A DNA stretch of 64,000 nucleotides from positions 5,108,415-5,172,414 of the forward strand of contig NC_089321.1 of assembly GCF_036669915.1 (NCBI RefSeq). Direction: 5' to 3'. The translations under genes and the position numbers were made by a program. A model generated the notes under the pieces. The model was given only the letters and a program-made list of their open reading frames with translations, did no database searches and was not told the origin of the DNA. Origin of the DNA: Pocillopora verrucosa (Eukaryota > Cnidaria > Anthozoa > Scleractinia > Pocilloporidae). Below, in pieces: positions 1 through 11,421 of the stretch; the first letter of the stretch is position 1, and every line of letters begins with the position of its first letter.

Positions 1-2900
1 TTAGGTGCTGCACGAACGCGTTCAAAGCTCGTCTTATGATTTGGACTATCATCTCAGATAAGTGAAAATTTCCTCATTTCTATCATAGATATGAAATATC
101 TAGCATAGAAATAGCTCTTAAATATTTTCAACAGCGAAGCATCGAAAAGAGGGATTGCAAGCAACAGCTATTTCGTAGAATATTCTTCCGTGAACTATTA
201 AATTGCAAGACAGATGCTTTGAAATAGATAAATGACTAGATAATGAAAGGAAATATAAAAACCCTCTAGAGTGTACAGGCCCTTAAAAATAGCTAACGTT
301 TAGAATGATTTTTTATGCGAGGTAAAGGATCAAAAAGTTCTCGACTGTTCTACAGAAGTTGCATGTAGGTGTTAACGAATATATTTCGCATGGATGATTC
401 CCTTATTCCTCTTTAGTTTTCTGTGTGCTTTTAACTGCTAGAAAAAAAAGGCTCAAAATATACTTTTAAATTTCATGCCTGGATTAATTCTCCACTCAGA
501 TGCAAAAAATAATAATAATAAAGATCTCCCAAAGCGTTAAAGATTCTACAAATACAAAGCGTTTTGAGATGATTTTTTTATGCAGAATCAGGGGTCACGG
601 ATTTCTCAGCCGTGAAGAACGTTATTACGGAACATGAACTCTAAAATGATGGGTACGTGTGATTTACGTATGTCTTTCGAGCTTTCTGCGCGCATTTAAC
701 CGCTGAGGGAAAAGCGCTTTAAATTTCTACATGCATGTTAGACTTGGATTAAGGTTCCACTCAAATAAAGTATTTCACCTCCTCTTCTTTGTCTCAGAAG
801 GAAACATTGTCTCCTTTTTCGAAACAATTTAAAAATCTGCGAGAAATGTCCTGAGACTATGATACCATATTTTTGAAACGTTTTTATGCACACTCACGAC
901 TTTGAATGTTTCAGAGTTAGCTCGTTTGGGGAGGGAAGGCTACTACAAGTCATAATAAGCATTCACAATAAAATGAAACATTCATTGTCATCAAAATTCG
1001 GTGGGAGATCGTTTGGGCTGGAAGAGAGAGCTTTTAAAATTACAATATTCAGTTATAGGACATGGCTTAAGGTTCGAATCGGATGCAAAGTTTCAGAATT
1101 GCTAATCCTTTATTTTGTTTCGATGCAAAGCATGCTTCCATCTTGAAAAAAAATTCTTTAGAGGATTTAGATCAATTTGCCATATTGCTTCTGGTGATTT
1201 CATGTAGTACTTTTGCTATTAATGTTGATTCCCGAAAGTTAAATTTCACTTGCTTGTAGCGGTTCTCAAAAAAATACAAGATTCGACTTAGTCCATATTC
1301 GATGACAGGTTTACTTGGTTGAGAGCAAATAATACTACTCCAGACAATGAAAAGACTTTGTCGTGGCCCTTGATATTTTAAGCATTATGTAAAACAGACA
1401 GGAAAATAATGTCGCTTATTTAAAACTAGTGCGCCTATGTCCGTCACTGGGTACAAATATAAGGTCAAAGCAGCTGTAGTAAGTATAATCTTGAAGAATC
1501 ATATCGTATTACAAATCGAATATTGTCGAATTCGGGCTCATTCTGTTGTTAAGGACGTGATATCTTAGGTGAAGCTCTTTAGAGGGAATCTCGAACGGGG
1601 AATCTCGAACAGAGGATGCAAGCGCGACCAGCGAGAAGAGTTACATGACAGAAGACACGACTATTCGGCTATAATTTACTGTAACTGAGTGGAAGCTTTA
1701 GAACAGACATCGCACAAATTCCTAACCACGCTAACTCAGAGAATCTAAATGACTGAAAATAAATCGAACGTGGAACCACAGACTTACCTTTTGGTGCGCT
1801 TGTTTACACGCAAGTGACTGATCGCTAAGAAAGCTTTGTGCAATTTATATAAACGTGGTACCGACTATCAGAGCGGATGGATAATTAATAGAAGTTAAGT
1901 GCAGTTGGACAATTCGCCCGAAAAGTTGGAATAAATGTGGTTGGAAAATCACTTTACCTCTGCCGCATCTTTTGTTTTATGGTAAATGCCATGTCAATAA
2001 TGTTTAGATACCAACCCTTAAATCGAGATTTAAGTAAAAGCTGGATAAACACGAAACAGACTGTGCAATTTTTTCGACATATTGAATTAAGCACATACTG
2101 ATACCTGCAATATTTACTAACACTGATACTGGGTAACTGTAACCGTGCCTAAAATGAATAATAACTGACTTGTTTTGGCTATCAAAAAAGTAAAGTATTA
2201 ACTTTTCTTTCCAAAATTTGAATTCATAATTTCAACTCCTGAAATGACGTGTAAATTTGAAATTGTATAGAAATTAGCACTTTGGAGTCATTTTAGCATT
2301 ATAAAGAGTTACCATATTTAGAAAAAAAACCGAGGCCTAATCGTTTTCCATCGGTAGACAAACAGCTTACCGCAAAGCTTTGGAAAAAAAAACTTAAAAG
2401 GAACGGAGATTCACAAAATTGATACGGATTCCAAATGTGTAATTTGGAAAGATTAAGATCATTTCAGTCTATAAGACTGTAAAAGAACTGGGAAACTCCT
2501 TGCACTAAAACAAAACAAATCGAAAAATTGTGTTTTCTATGTGAGTGTACCTAAAAGTCTGTCTTATGTCGAACTGGGCCATAAAAGCATCGTTTAAGTA
2601 TGGCTGAATCATTAGTACTTTCTTCGTTTTTACTCTTCTCTGTCGTATTTTGTTCGTAATTTTTCAGTCAGCACAAGCGCGATATAATAAAAGTTTGATA
2701 ATTACCCACTTTAACTTGACAGCTTTCAAGATGTGGTTAGTGTCAGGACCTGTCAAAACTTGTCTATTATTTGTCCTCTGGGATAAAATACAGGTACAGA
2801 GATGATTGCTTTTATCCTCATTACACTGAGCAGTTGGAAATGTCAAGGATCTATTTGGTCCAATATCGGCGTCAGTAACAAAAGAGTATGAAAAAGCTAT
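1..2900. other. Intergenic, nothing recognised
   Basis: AT-rich sequence with stops in all frames. The longest open stretches (886-1146 plus, 2664-2903 minus) have no recognisable domain, no convincing splice context and low-complexity composition. I see no RNA gene or repeat boundary. Confidence 0.5.
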
Positions 2901-2904
2901 CAAG

Positions 2905-2930
2905 AAGAAGGGTTAACGCTCGAAACTGAT
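2905..2930 (+). repeat. Fragment of Penelope-type dispersed repeat
   Basis: Contains the short core GGGTTAACGCTCGAAAC that recurs at about 13.7, 31.17 and 49.77 kb. Only the core is recognisable here. Confidence 0.4.
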
Positions 2931-2935
2931 TCCAC

Positions 2936-3740
2936 ATTTCAAAATCAATCCGTCTTAATTTATTTGTAGACAAATTAAATCCTGATTAGTTTAGAATAAG
3001 TGGGCGGTGTAATACGTATAGTGTACACTTACGAGACACTTCTTTTAATGGCATAAGTTAATTCGTAATCTTTGGAGGCGAGCTCAAAAAAAGCTGGGTC
3101 GAGCAAGTCAAATCGAGGCTAAATGGTAAACGTGCCACATCATAATCGATGTAATAATAAGAAAGCAAAGTTAAAACTGCAGCTAGCCCTGACCCTGAAG
3201 GCAAGTTTGTCGTTTTAACACATCTCTGCCAGAAAGTTAAGACTAGGAGCCCATTAGTGCTGTTAGGACTTTGTGATTTTGGTATTTGGATAGTTGGCCA
3301 TATTTGCACACTTGTTCGAGTGTCTGGCTACCACTTTAAACTAAACCAGAGAGTAACATACACAAAATTTTGAAATACAGTCAGAGAAAACAAAGAATCA
3401 ACTCGAATAACACTTACATTTGTTGCTGGGTTACTTTAGCTGCAGTGGATGCGAATTTTACCGTGATTTGAGAACTACTGCCTTTACGGGCAAAACAAAA
3501 CTACTGATGACGAAAGATTTAGAAAAAACATTTCATAATAAAAAGTAGCGAGATTAAGACGTTTCGGCGACGACATGTCACCACTATCAAATGTAAAATT
3601 ATTCTAAGTTCAGTGACGTTCTATAAAGAAAGGAAAGTGTGAAACTAAATTAGAAAAAAAATGAGATGGAGTAAAACATAAGAATGTACATCATCAAATG
3701 AACAGTTTCGCTGGGATGGAGTCTTTTTGAGTGTTCAGAG
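2936..3740. other. Intergenic, nothing recognised
   Basis: No coding potential, RNA gene or repeat edge that I can support. Confidence 0.4.
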
Positions 3741-3745
3741 TCGGT

Positions 3746-3882
3746 GGTAAAGTTTCCGCACAGCCCCATACTACATTATGCATTCAGTTCTTGGATAGAG
3801 AAAACAATGACAAAAACAATGCATTGCCATTAGGAAAACAGATCTGTTGTACAATAGTATGGGGCTGTGCGGAAATTTTACC
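3746..3882. repeat. Short inverted-repeat element (MITE-like)
   Basis: Two 28-bp arms, 3746-3773 and 3855-3882, are reverse complements with 27 of 28 positions matching. They enclose about 80 bp. The arms begin GGTAAA and contain CCGCACAGCCCCATAC. No target duplication is obvious. This is the architecture of a tiny non-autonomous DNA element. Confidence 0.7.
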
Positions 3883-3930
3883 TGGCAAATTGCTCATGAA
3901 GATTGTTCGGTCTTTGATTGAGTTTAGGTA

Positions 3931-3968
3931 CTAGAGCAAAGGTATCTTCGACGATACCTTCGCTCTAG
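3931..3968. repeat. Short perfect-type hairpin
   Basis: A 16-bp arm (3931-3946) and its reverse complement (3953-3968) match at 15 of 16 positions around a 6-nt loop. It lies immediately upstream of the Penelope-like reverse transcriptase remnant and may belong to the same element. Confidence 0.6.
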
Positions 3969-3970
3969 TG

Positions 3971-4243
3971 TCCGACTTGGCCGCTGCTACAAATTTCCTT
4001 TCAGTTCTGAATGATGCACACCCAGCAGTCAACAACAGCTTTCCCTTCGCAGGCATGGTAATCAATGAGACCGATAACCGCCTCAACACCTGTGTCTGCA
4101 GAAGAAACACCAACAAAGGGCTTATACTCCATTATTAGAGCCATGTTGACAACAGATCCAAACGATTGTTAATAAGGACTCTGATTGATTGCGCCAACCA
4201 CTTGTCATCCTCACCAGATCTTTCCTCGAAAGAATGTCAAAAA
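3971..4243 (+). pseudogene. Penelope-like element reverse transcriptase remnant
   Basis: One plus-strand frame reads about 90 codons, with a single internal TAG at 4136-4138. The peptide resembles the C-terminal part of Penelope-like reverse transcriptases. A stretch ending in NRLNTCV with following basic residues is followed by the GL-LHY and SHVDN blocks, and then by a Leu/Arg-rich helix ending in a Cys. Only this part of the RT is present. There is no upstream catalytic YADD block and no GIY-YIG domain. A decayed, truncated copy is the simplest reading; assignment to Penelope rather than another RT group is from memory of the family. Confidence 0.55.
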
Positions 4244-4436
4244 TCAATTTTAAGTTACACATTTTGCATTAACCCATTTCACACGAGCGACGAAAAATTA
4301 CAACATTCATGAACGAAGCAACGTCAAGTAGGAAAACAAAAGAAAACTAAAAGTGCTAATGAAGAGGTGTTTGAATCTAACAGCTGTTTTCTGGTTTGGC
4401 AAGCTTTCAGTTTCGTCTCCTCGATGTCATTTTTTA

Positions 4437-7203
4437 AGTTTCCGAGTCGGGTGATTATCGGAAATTGCCGGCTATAGCAATATGGCGGACTATTCAAGTT
4501 TTATAATTACCAACATTCAAGCGACGAGATTGAACGAGATATGAATATTATAACATACTTTACATGTGAATAATGCATTGTTGAGTTTAAATCAAGGAAA
4601 TTTCGCTAAATTTTGTGTGGCTGTTTCCTTCACCCTAGTCGATCTTAAGTTTCTTGTTCAGCAGAGTTTTAGCTCACTCAGCCGCTAAGACCTGCGCTTG
4701 CAAAGGTAAACAAAATTATGAATAGCATCGCCATCATAATGCCCTTTTTATAGTTCTGCTGGTTGGAAAGATCCCCAAGATGAAATTTCTATTGTCTTGT
4801 ACCTCTAGCCGGTAGGACCTCAGGAGGCTTAGAAAATTCTACCAGTTAGTAGTACAGCTTGCATATCTAGTCAACTTTGTCCAGTTGTTACAAAGGTTTG
4901 TTACTTTATGTGCACTCCAAATTAGTCTTACACTCTCTTGAATCATTTTTTTCAAGAATACGTATACATTTATTTATGCTTTTTATTTGGTCTTGAACCT
5001 TTAGCTGGTAGGATCTTGGCGGGCTTATAAAATACTACCGGTTAGAGGTACAGCTTGCATATTTAGTTGACTTAGCCCAATTTTATCACAGTTTGCTCCA
5101 CATTTGACTTTCTGCTGAAAATACAGAATGGTTATCAACTATATATACTGAATTCATACAATTATATAAATGACATTAACCTGTGCCTTTGTTATCTACT
5201 GTATTTTTAAATAAAAATTGCTACTAGTAAAAATATATCAAACCTTTCTTATTTGCACATCAACCAGAAACCCCTTGCCTTTTGCCAAATAATGCGTGCT
5301 TTAGTTTCAGGTGATTCCCCATAAGGCGTCATTTGATGCTGTAGCATGTGTGCTGTGCTATCAAATAAACAGTGGTAGGTACACGACCAAGGAAGAAGAA
5401 GATATTCTTGAAAAAATGATTCCAATGTAGTGCAAGACTAAAATGGAATGCCAAAAAGTAAAATGCGAAGCAGACAGTAATGAAAATTGGGCAAAGTTAA
5501 TTAAACATGCAAGCTCTACTTACTGTATTTTCTAAGCCTCCTAAGATCCTACTAGCTAGAAGTTATATACTAAATAAGAGAGAATAAAATGTTAATGTAT
5601 TCATAAAAAAGTGATTCCAAGGAATGCAAGACTAATTTGGAGTGCAGAAAAGTAAAATGAGCAAACCACAGTAAAAATTGGGCAAAGTTGACTAAACATG
5701 CAAGCTGTGCCTCTAGCTGGTAGTCTTTTCTAAGCCTCCTGAGATGCTACTGGCTAAAGGTACAAGACCAAATCAAAGAAAAAAAAATCAACGTTTTCTT
5801 TGAAAAAAAAAAAGATTCCTAAGTGTAAGACCACAACTTGGAGTGCAGAAAAGCAAAATGTGGAGCAAACCATAAAAAGAATTAGGCAAAGTCCACTTAG
5901 TATGCAAGCCGTACCTGTAGCTGGTAGTATATTCTAAGCCCCCTAAGATCCTACCAACCACAGGTACAAGACCAAATTAAAAAGAAATAAATATACACTT
6001 ATTCTTGAAAAGAGTGATTCAGAGGGGTGCAAGACAAGTAGACGTACTCTTGTAATGTGCTAATTGTAATCTTACACTCCTTGATTCCAAGGAGTGTAAG
6101 ACTACAACTTGGACAGCAGAAAAGTAAAATGTGGAGCGAACCATAATAAAAATTGGGAAAGTCCACTAAGTAGGCAAGCTGTACCTCTAGCCGGTAGTAT
6201 TTTATCAGCCCGCTAAGATCCTACCGGCTAAAGGTTCAAGACCAAATAAAAATAAATATATGTATAGTTATCCTTGGAAAAAGTGATTCAAAGGGATGCA
6301 AGACTAATTTAGAGGGCAGAAAAGTAAAATGTGACGCAAACTGTATTAAAAATTGTGCAGAGTCGACTAAGTATGCAAGCTGAACCTCTAGCCGGTAGTA
6401 TTTCTAAGCCTCTTAAAATCCTACTGGCATGAGGTACAAGACCAAATAAAAAAATTAATGTAAACGTACTCTTGTGAAAAGTGATTCCAAGGAGTTTAAG
6501 ACTACAACTTGAAGTGCATAAAAGTAAAATGTGGAGCAAACCATAATTAAAATTGGGAAAGTCAACTAAGTGTGCAAGCTGTACCTCTTTTATGAGCCCG
6601 GCAAGATCCTACCAGCTAGAGGTTCAAGACCAAATAAAAATAAAAAAAATTGTATACGTATTCCCGAAAAAAGTGATTCAAAAGAGTGTAATACTAATTT
6701 GGAGTATAGAAAAAGTAAAATGCGAAACAAATCGTTGTAACAATCAGGCAAAGTTGACTAGATATGCAAGTTGTACCTCTAGCTGGGAAGATTTTTTTAA
6801 GCCTCCTGAGATTACTGGCTGGGGGTACAAGACAGTAGAAATTTCATCTTGGGGATCTTTCCAAACAGTAGCACTCGGACAAGGGCATTATAGCGGCGAT
6901 ACTATTCATAACTGTTGTTTACCATTGCAAGTGTAGGTCTTAGCGGCCACAATGTTAAGCTAACGCTCTGCTGAACAAGAAACTTAAGATCGACGAGGGT
7001 GAAGGAAACAGCCACACAAAATTTAGCGAAATTTCTTAGATTTAAAATCAACAATGTATTCTTCACATGTAAAGTATGTTATAATGTTCATGTCTGGTTC
7101 AATCACATCGCTTGACTGTTGGTAAATCGCAAATAGTGTTCCTAGAGTAGTCCGTCATATTGCAATAGCCGACAATTTCCGATAATCACTCGACTCGGAA
7201 ACT
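4437..7203. mobile_element. Composite inverted-repeat element with internal tandem units
   Basis: The ends are long inverted repeats of about 350 bp, starting with AGTTTCCGAGTCG at 4437-4449 and ending with its complement at 7191-7203. The similarity continues inward (4561-4790 against 6836-7100) at roughly 85 percent by eye. Inside, about two units in inverted orientation (4790-5090) and seven to eight direct units (5410-6835) share the motif GTACCTCTAGCCGGTAG. I found no transposase frame, so it looks non-autonomous (foldback-like). No clear target duplication is visible. Confidence 0.7.
5410..6835. repeat. Tandem array of ~195-200 bp units
   Basis: Anchors reading GATTC-AAGG-GTGCAAGAC recur near 5418, 5612, 5814, 6016/6082, 6286, 6481 and 6674, giving a period of about 193-202 bp with one partial insertion. 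From about 5.8 kb two sub-types mostly alternate, one with GCAAGACTAATTTGGAG and one with GTAAGACTACAACTTGGA. This suggests a two-unit higher-order repeat. Each unit also carries ATGCAAGCTGTACCTCTAGC and ends in a run of A. Confidence 0.8.
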
Positions 7204-7220
7204 CGTTACTAGTGCTCCTC

Positions 7221-9368
7221 TGTTGAAGTCCTAAATGTAATAACTGTCCTAAATGTAATAAAGTCCTAAATGTAATAACATTTGGTCCTAAATGTAATAA
7301 AGTCCTAAATGCAATAACATTTAGTCCTAAATGTAATAAGCCTCCGATGAAATCGTTTGACTCCTGCAGTGCATTGTTGTTATGGCGGACATCCACAATG
7401 ATATGTTAGTGACAGCTGTTGCACCAAAAAAACCGCTGACCAGTATACATGTCACATTATGGGCTCACTGATATCAATCAGCGTCTTTTTACTTGCTAGA
7501 CATAAGAAATATCAGCAGTCGAAGTATGGTCCTTAAAGCGGTTTATCGATCGAGTTGAAGAAAATCATTTCCAGCCCAAAGTGGGCTAGTGCTTGGCTGG
7601 AAGCTTAATAGGATGGAATCGATTGGTACGTAACCATTAAGACTTTTTGGAAAAGAAATTGACTACAATTGATGATGAACTAGCATGCTATTGTTGATGT
7701 TATCTTTCGTGTTAAAGTCTTTAGTAGTGATGCACCATTTTAGAGCAGTTTGTATGATTTCGCTGTGTCACATGCTAATCCAAAAGAAAATTATTATTAT
7801 TAGTAGCGTTATTGAAATTTTGCAAATCAATGTTATTCAGTGTCGATTGATTCTGATGAAGCATTTGAGTTCATTTTTAAGAATGACTATCCTGATTTAT
7901 TCAATTTTGAACTTGGGGTATTGCATTTCCAGCCCTCTATGGCTTTACTCCACCTCAGTAATCAGTTCATGTACCATATGACTATAAGTGGAAACTGTTG
8001 AGCTTTCTTTTTTCATTCATCTATTTATCTATTCATTTTCTCCCCTCACGGCGGGGAGAAGAGGTGAAGACAAAAAATGAAATATAAACTTGAGATCAAC
8101 TGTAAAATATACGTTTTCCTAATATTTCGGCTCGCGGAACTGATGAACCCGTCATAAGGGGCTAAAGGAAAAAAATGAATGGTTCATTAGACCGTCAACT
8201 GACCATCATGTGTTGATTGGTGTAGCTCAATGGTTCAATTTGACTCTTGCGTGGAAAAAAGGTAACATGTCAAGACCTGTGATCGTGAAATGGGATAGCA
8301 TATGATTGGTCAGTCGATATCTTGCTCACTAGTCACTTTATCAAATAGCTAGAAGCGCACGTGGGCAAGATGAAGTGAATCCTGTGTTCTGATTGGCTAC
8401 CTGAGCGGGCATGATGGGCCCACCCTCGCCCGCTCGGGATACCCCGTATTGATCCCACGCAAGAAAACTTACAAAGTTCGTAACTTTTGGACAATGTTTG
8501 CATATACATAGAAAAAAATAAACGACCCTCTTGGGTTTATTGTACTGCAAACACAGTTGGCTTTCACTATCGGCTCTCGAAATAAACAGGCCATTCTTGA
8601 TTCTTATCAAAGCGAAATCTTTTGCTATACAATGAATCCTTTAATGATTAAGCCAAGAGAATATAAACTCTCTTGACCAAGCTGGTATGGTCAAGATTAC
8701 TGGATATTAGCCTCGTTCTTTTTCTACTTTTTTATGGACCGTGACCTCGTCTCCGTCCATAAAAACGCAAAAAAAAAAAAAAAAAACTCAGCCAATATAT
8801 AGCCATTTTGACCTCACGCTCGGTCAATAACGCCTATGAATATATTTTATGCAGACCCGTACAAATTTGGCAAGGGAAGACCGTACAAAGAATGCCCCTC
8901 TGAGCCCAGAATTTGTCTAACGCATAAGTCGGTGGACTTCTTTTTCCTTGCAATTCGGTTCATCAAGTGTTAACCTCAGCACTGAAGACAGAAGTATTTC
9001 GTCAAAATCTGTTACACTGAAGAGTCTGAGCCAATGATATAGAGAGGGCTATTAGTCAACGTTCTCATTGCTTTTGCGTCCGTCAATTTGATGCCAAAAG
9101 CACATCAGTATCAGTATAAGGTTTTGTAGCCAATGCTTCTCAACCTACCTCTTTAACAAATAAAAAGACGCTGATTAATATCAGTGAGCCTGCAATATTC
9201 CATAAATATTGGTCAGAGGATTCTTTAGCGCAACAGCTGTCACTTTAACATTTCAATGTTAGCGCAGTTAAACGATTGCATAGGAGGCTTATTACATTTA
9301 GGACCGAACGTTATTACATTTAAGACTTTATTACATTTAGGACAGTAATTACATTTAGGACTTCAACA
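7221..9368. mobile_element. 2.1-kb element with long TIRs
   Basis: The left TIR (7221-7498) and right TIR (9156-9368) are inverted copies. Both open with TGTTGAAGTCCTAAATGTAA and carry several short repeats of TCCTAAATGTAATAA. They extend to a block containing CTGAT-TCAGCGTCTTTTTA. TCCTC flanks both outer ends (7216-7220 and 9369-9373), a plausible 5-bp target duplication. The interior has short plus-strand coding-looking scraps around 7760-7980, heavily broken, and no domain I can name. The element sits directly beside the composite element at 4.4-7.2 kb. Confidence 0.7.
8338..8858 (-). repeat. Nested dispersed repeat with internal palindromes
   Basis: The interior of the 7221-9368 element carries a GC-richer block. 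It has an interrupted palindrome with arms GAGCGGGC (8403-8410) and GCCCGCTC (8428-8435), and a second inverted pair TTTTATGGAC / GTCCATAAAA (about 8729-8765) followed by a run of A. I recall similar blocks as abundant repeats in anthozoan genomes, but I cannot check this here. Confidence 0.45.
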
Positions 9369-9587
9369 TCCTCAGGCGTACCTCTGGCCGGTAAGGTTTG
9401 GACACAACCCAAACACAGCGGTCGTGTGTCAAATAATAGAGACCTTACGCAACAGGACGGCAGAATGAGGACGGCGACCGTGGACCGCGCGAGTACTGGT
9501 CCGAGCACGCGAGGGTTGACGTTGCCGTCCTGAACGTAAACAAACCTTACGCAATACAACGCGACATGCACAGGCCCCGAAGGAAAA

Positions 9588-10283
9588 ATGGCCACCTTCA
9601 GGGAGGCAAGAGAGGCTCTTTTGCTTGCTAATGCCTTGGATTTGATCGCCGATGAAGAAATGCTGTTACTCTACGACGTTAACACTTCAAAGAATCTTGA
9701 CATTCCTTACTGGAAGTACGAAAAATTCAATCTGGACTCTCTTTCCGACGACGAATGCAAAAGCGAATTCCGTTTCTTAAAACATGATATCTACAATCTG
9801 CTCGACGTTCTGGATCTTCCTGACAAAATTACCTGCCCAAATCGTTTTTATGTTTACAGTGATGAAGCGCTATGTTTGCTTCTGCGTCGTTTTGCCTTTC
9901 CATGCAGGTACGAAGACCTTGTTCCCCGATTTGGAAGGCCTGTACCGCAATTATGTATGGTGGTGTCTGAGATGATGGATATTCTTTATGCCCGCTTCGG
10001 ACAGTTGTTTTCTGGTATTAATCAGCCATGGCTATCACAAGCAAATCTAGTTGATTTTGCAGAAGCTATCTACAATAAAGGAGCCGCCCTTGACAACTGT
10101 TGGGGATTTATAGACGGAACTGTACGACCAGTTGCTAGGCCTGGCGAAAACCAAAGAATATTGTACAATGGCCACAAGAGAGTGCATGCGATAAAGTTTC
10201 AAAGTGTAGTTGCACCAAATGGTCTGATCGTAAACCTTTTTGGACCTGTGGAAGGATGCAGACACGACAGCGGAACAGAGTAG
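9588..10283 (+). pseudogene. PIF/Harbinger transposase (DDE_Tnp_4), 3'-truncated
   Basis: This 231-aa frame starts at an ATG in good context (AAAATGGCC). It carries the N-terminal helical region and the start of the DDE nuclease fold. The first catalytic Asp is D176 in the CWGFIDGTVRP block and the second is D227 in the RHDSG block. It stops four residues after RHDSG. The remaining part of the fold, with the third acidic catalytic residue, is absent, so the product cannot be an active nuclease by itself. Full-length relatives are usually 350-450 aa. A lost 3' exon is possible, but I see no continuation before the right terminal repeat. Confidence 0.85.
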
Positions 10284-10456
10284 TTTTCATAATTAATCAA
10301 GTTGTAAATTACTGCACAACAGTAAAGAAACAAACTTAGACATAAAGAAAATGGGCGAACACTGAGTATGCTGTCCTATTTCCGGACTTCTTTTACAATC
10401 ATATACACAGTTATATCATACCTTGAAACGGCACTAATACCATCTAAAATTTTATC

Positions 10457-10823
10457 TACCTTTATTACATGAAATTTGAATTAATGCCGCCTCGAAAGTG
10501 TCGCTAAATTAAAGTGAGTACACTGTGAAATTTTGCCATCTGTATGTCTATGGGATAAAATGTTGCCATCTGCAAAAGTTGAATGATTTTTTTTATATAT
10601 ATTTAAATCAAGTTATGACATTTATAATTTTATCAAATACATTTTCGCATCAAATAAGCTTAAATATTTTGAATTCGCAAAAGTTTCAGTTCGTGAAATC
10701 GCTAAAACTAAGTGACTTATGTTCCAAAATTTTACGAAAAATCGCTAAATTAAAGTGTCGCTAAATGGGAAATTTTCAAAATCGCTAAATTAACATGTCG
10801 CTAACATTTCATGCAATAAGGTA
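10457..10823. repeat. Inverted-repeat insertion inside the Harbinger element
   Basis: The ends 10457-10475 and 10806-10823 are near-perfect reverse complements (TACC-TTATT-CATGAAAT). Just inside them, short motifs such as TCGCTAAATTAAAGTG recur four to five times. This looks like a small non-autonomous element that landed just downstream of the transposase stop. Confidence 0.6.
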
Positions 10824-11421
10824 TACGATTTAAAATTTAATCTATATCTATCTTTATTATAAATTTTGTAAGTTACTTTCACTGCAACAAGGGCCGTGAA
10901 TTTTTATCGCATAAAGACGGCTCCGGCTCTCAGTTTTTATCCGTAATTACGATGAGAGTTAGTCAAGAAGTTGTCACTTTACTAAACTGCCAACAGAGAA
11001 AACCTTAAATGCTTACAATCCTTACTAATTCATTTCTACTTGTGCCCAAAAAATAACAAATTATTGCTCATTAGGCGAAAACAGCGACATGTAAACACAC
11101 CATTTTGCGTAACAAGTTCGCTTCATTTGCCGTTTGTAAAAAGACCTATCACCAGACACAGAGGCTCATAATTAAAGAAATAATATGTTTCTATGCTATA
11201 ACCGAAGAAAAAGACAGTTTAGATTAAAATAAGGGGATAAAAATACTCACGTTCTCCTCACAACCTCAGTCGCCTTGTTTTCACGTCGTGAACGTCAAGA
11301 GGACGGCAGTCTCAAACCGGAAGTTGCGTCAAATGGCTCACGAATCAGCTTGTCACGCGCGTCACATGATCAATTTTGCTGTCCTCTCCCTTCTGCCGTC
11401 CTGTTGCGTAAGGTCTCTAAT

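Larger units (their letters stand above)
9438..11418 (+). mobile_element. PIF/Harbinger DNA transposon, both ends present
   Basis: A 28-bp terminal inverted repeat starting AGAGACCTTACGCAACAGGA lies at 9438-9465, with its exact complement at 11391-11418. The trinucleotide AAT flanks both sides (9435-9437, 11419-11421). This matches the 3-bp target duplication typical of PIF/Harbinger. The 1,981-bp element contains a truncated DDE transposase (9588-10283) and a nested inverted-repeat insertion (10457-10823). The second, Myb-like protein normally encoded by such elements is not visible. Confidence 0.9.

Noticed and set aside
6553..6936. 127-codon open frame inside the 4.4-7.2 kb element
   Set aside because: It is the translation of the ~195-bp repeat unit and the inverted repeat. 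The peptide shows no transposase-like features.
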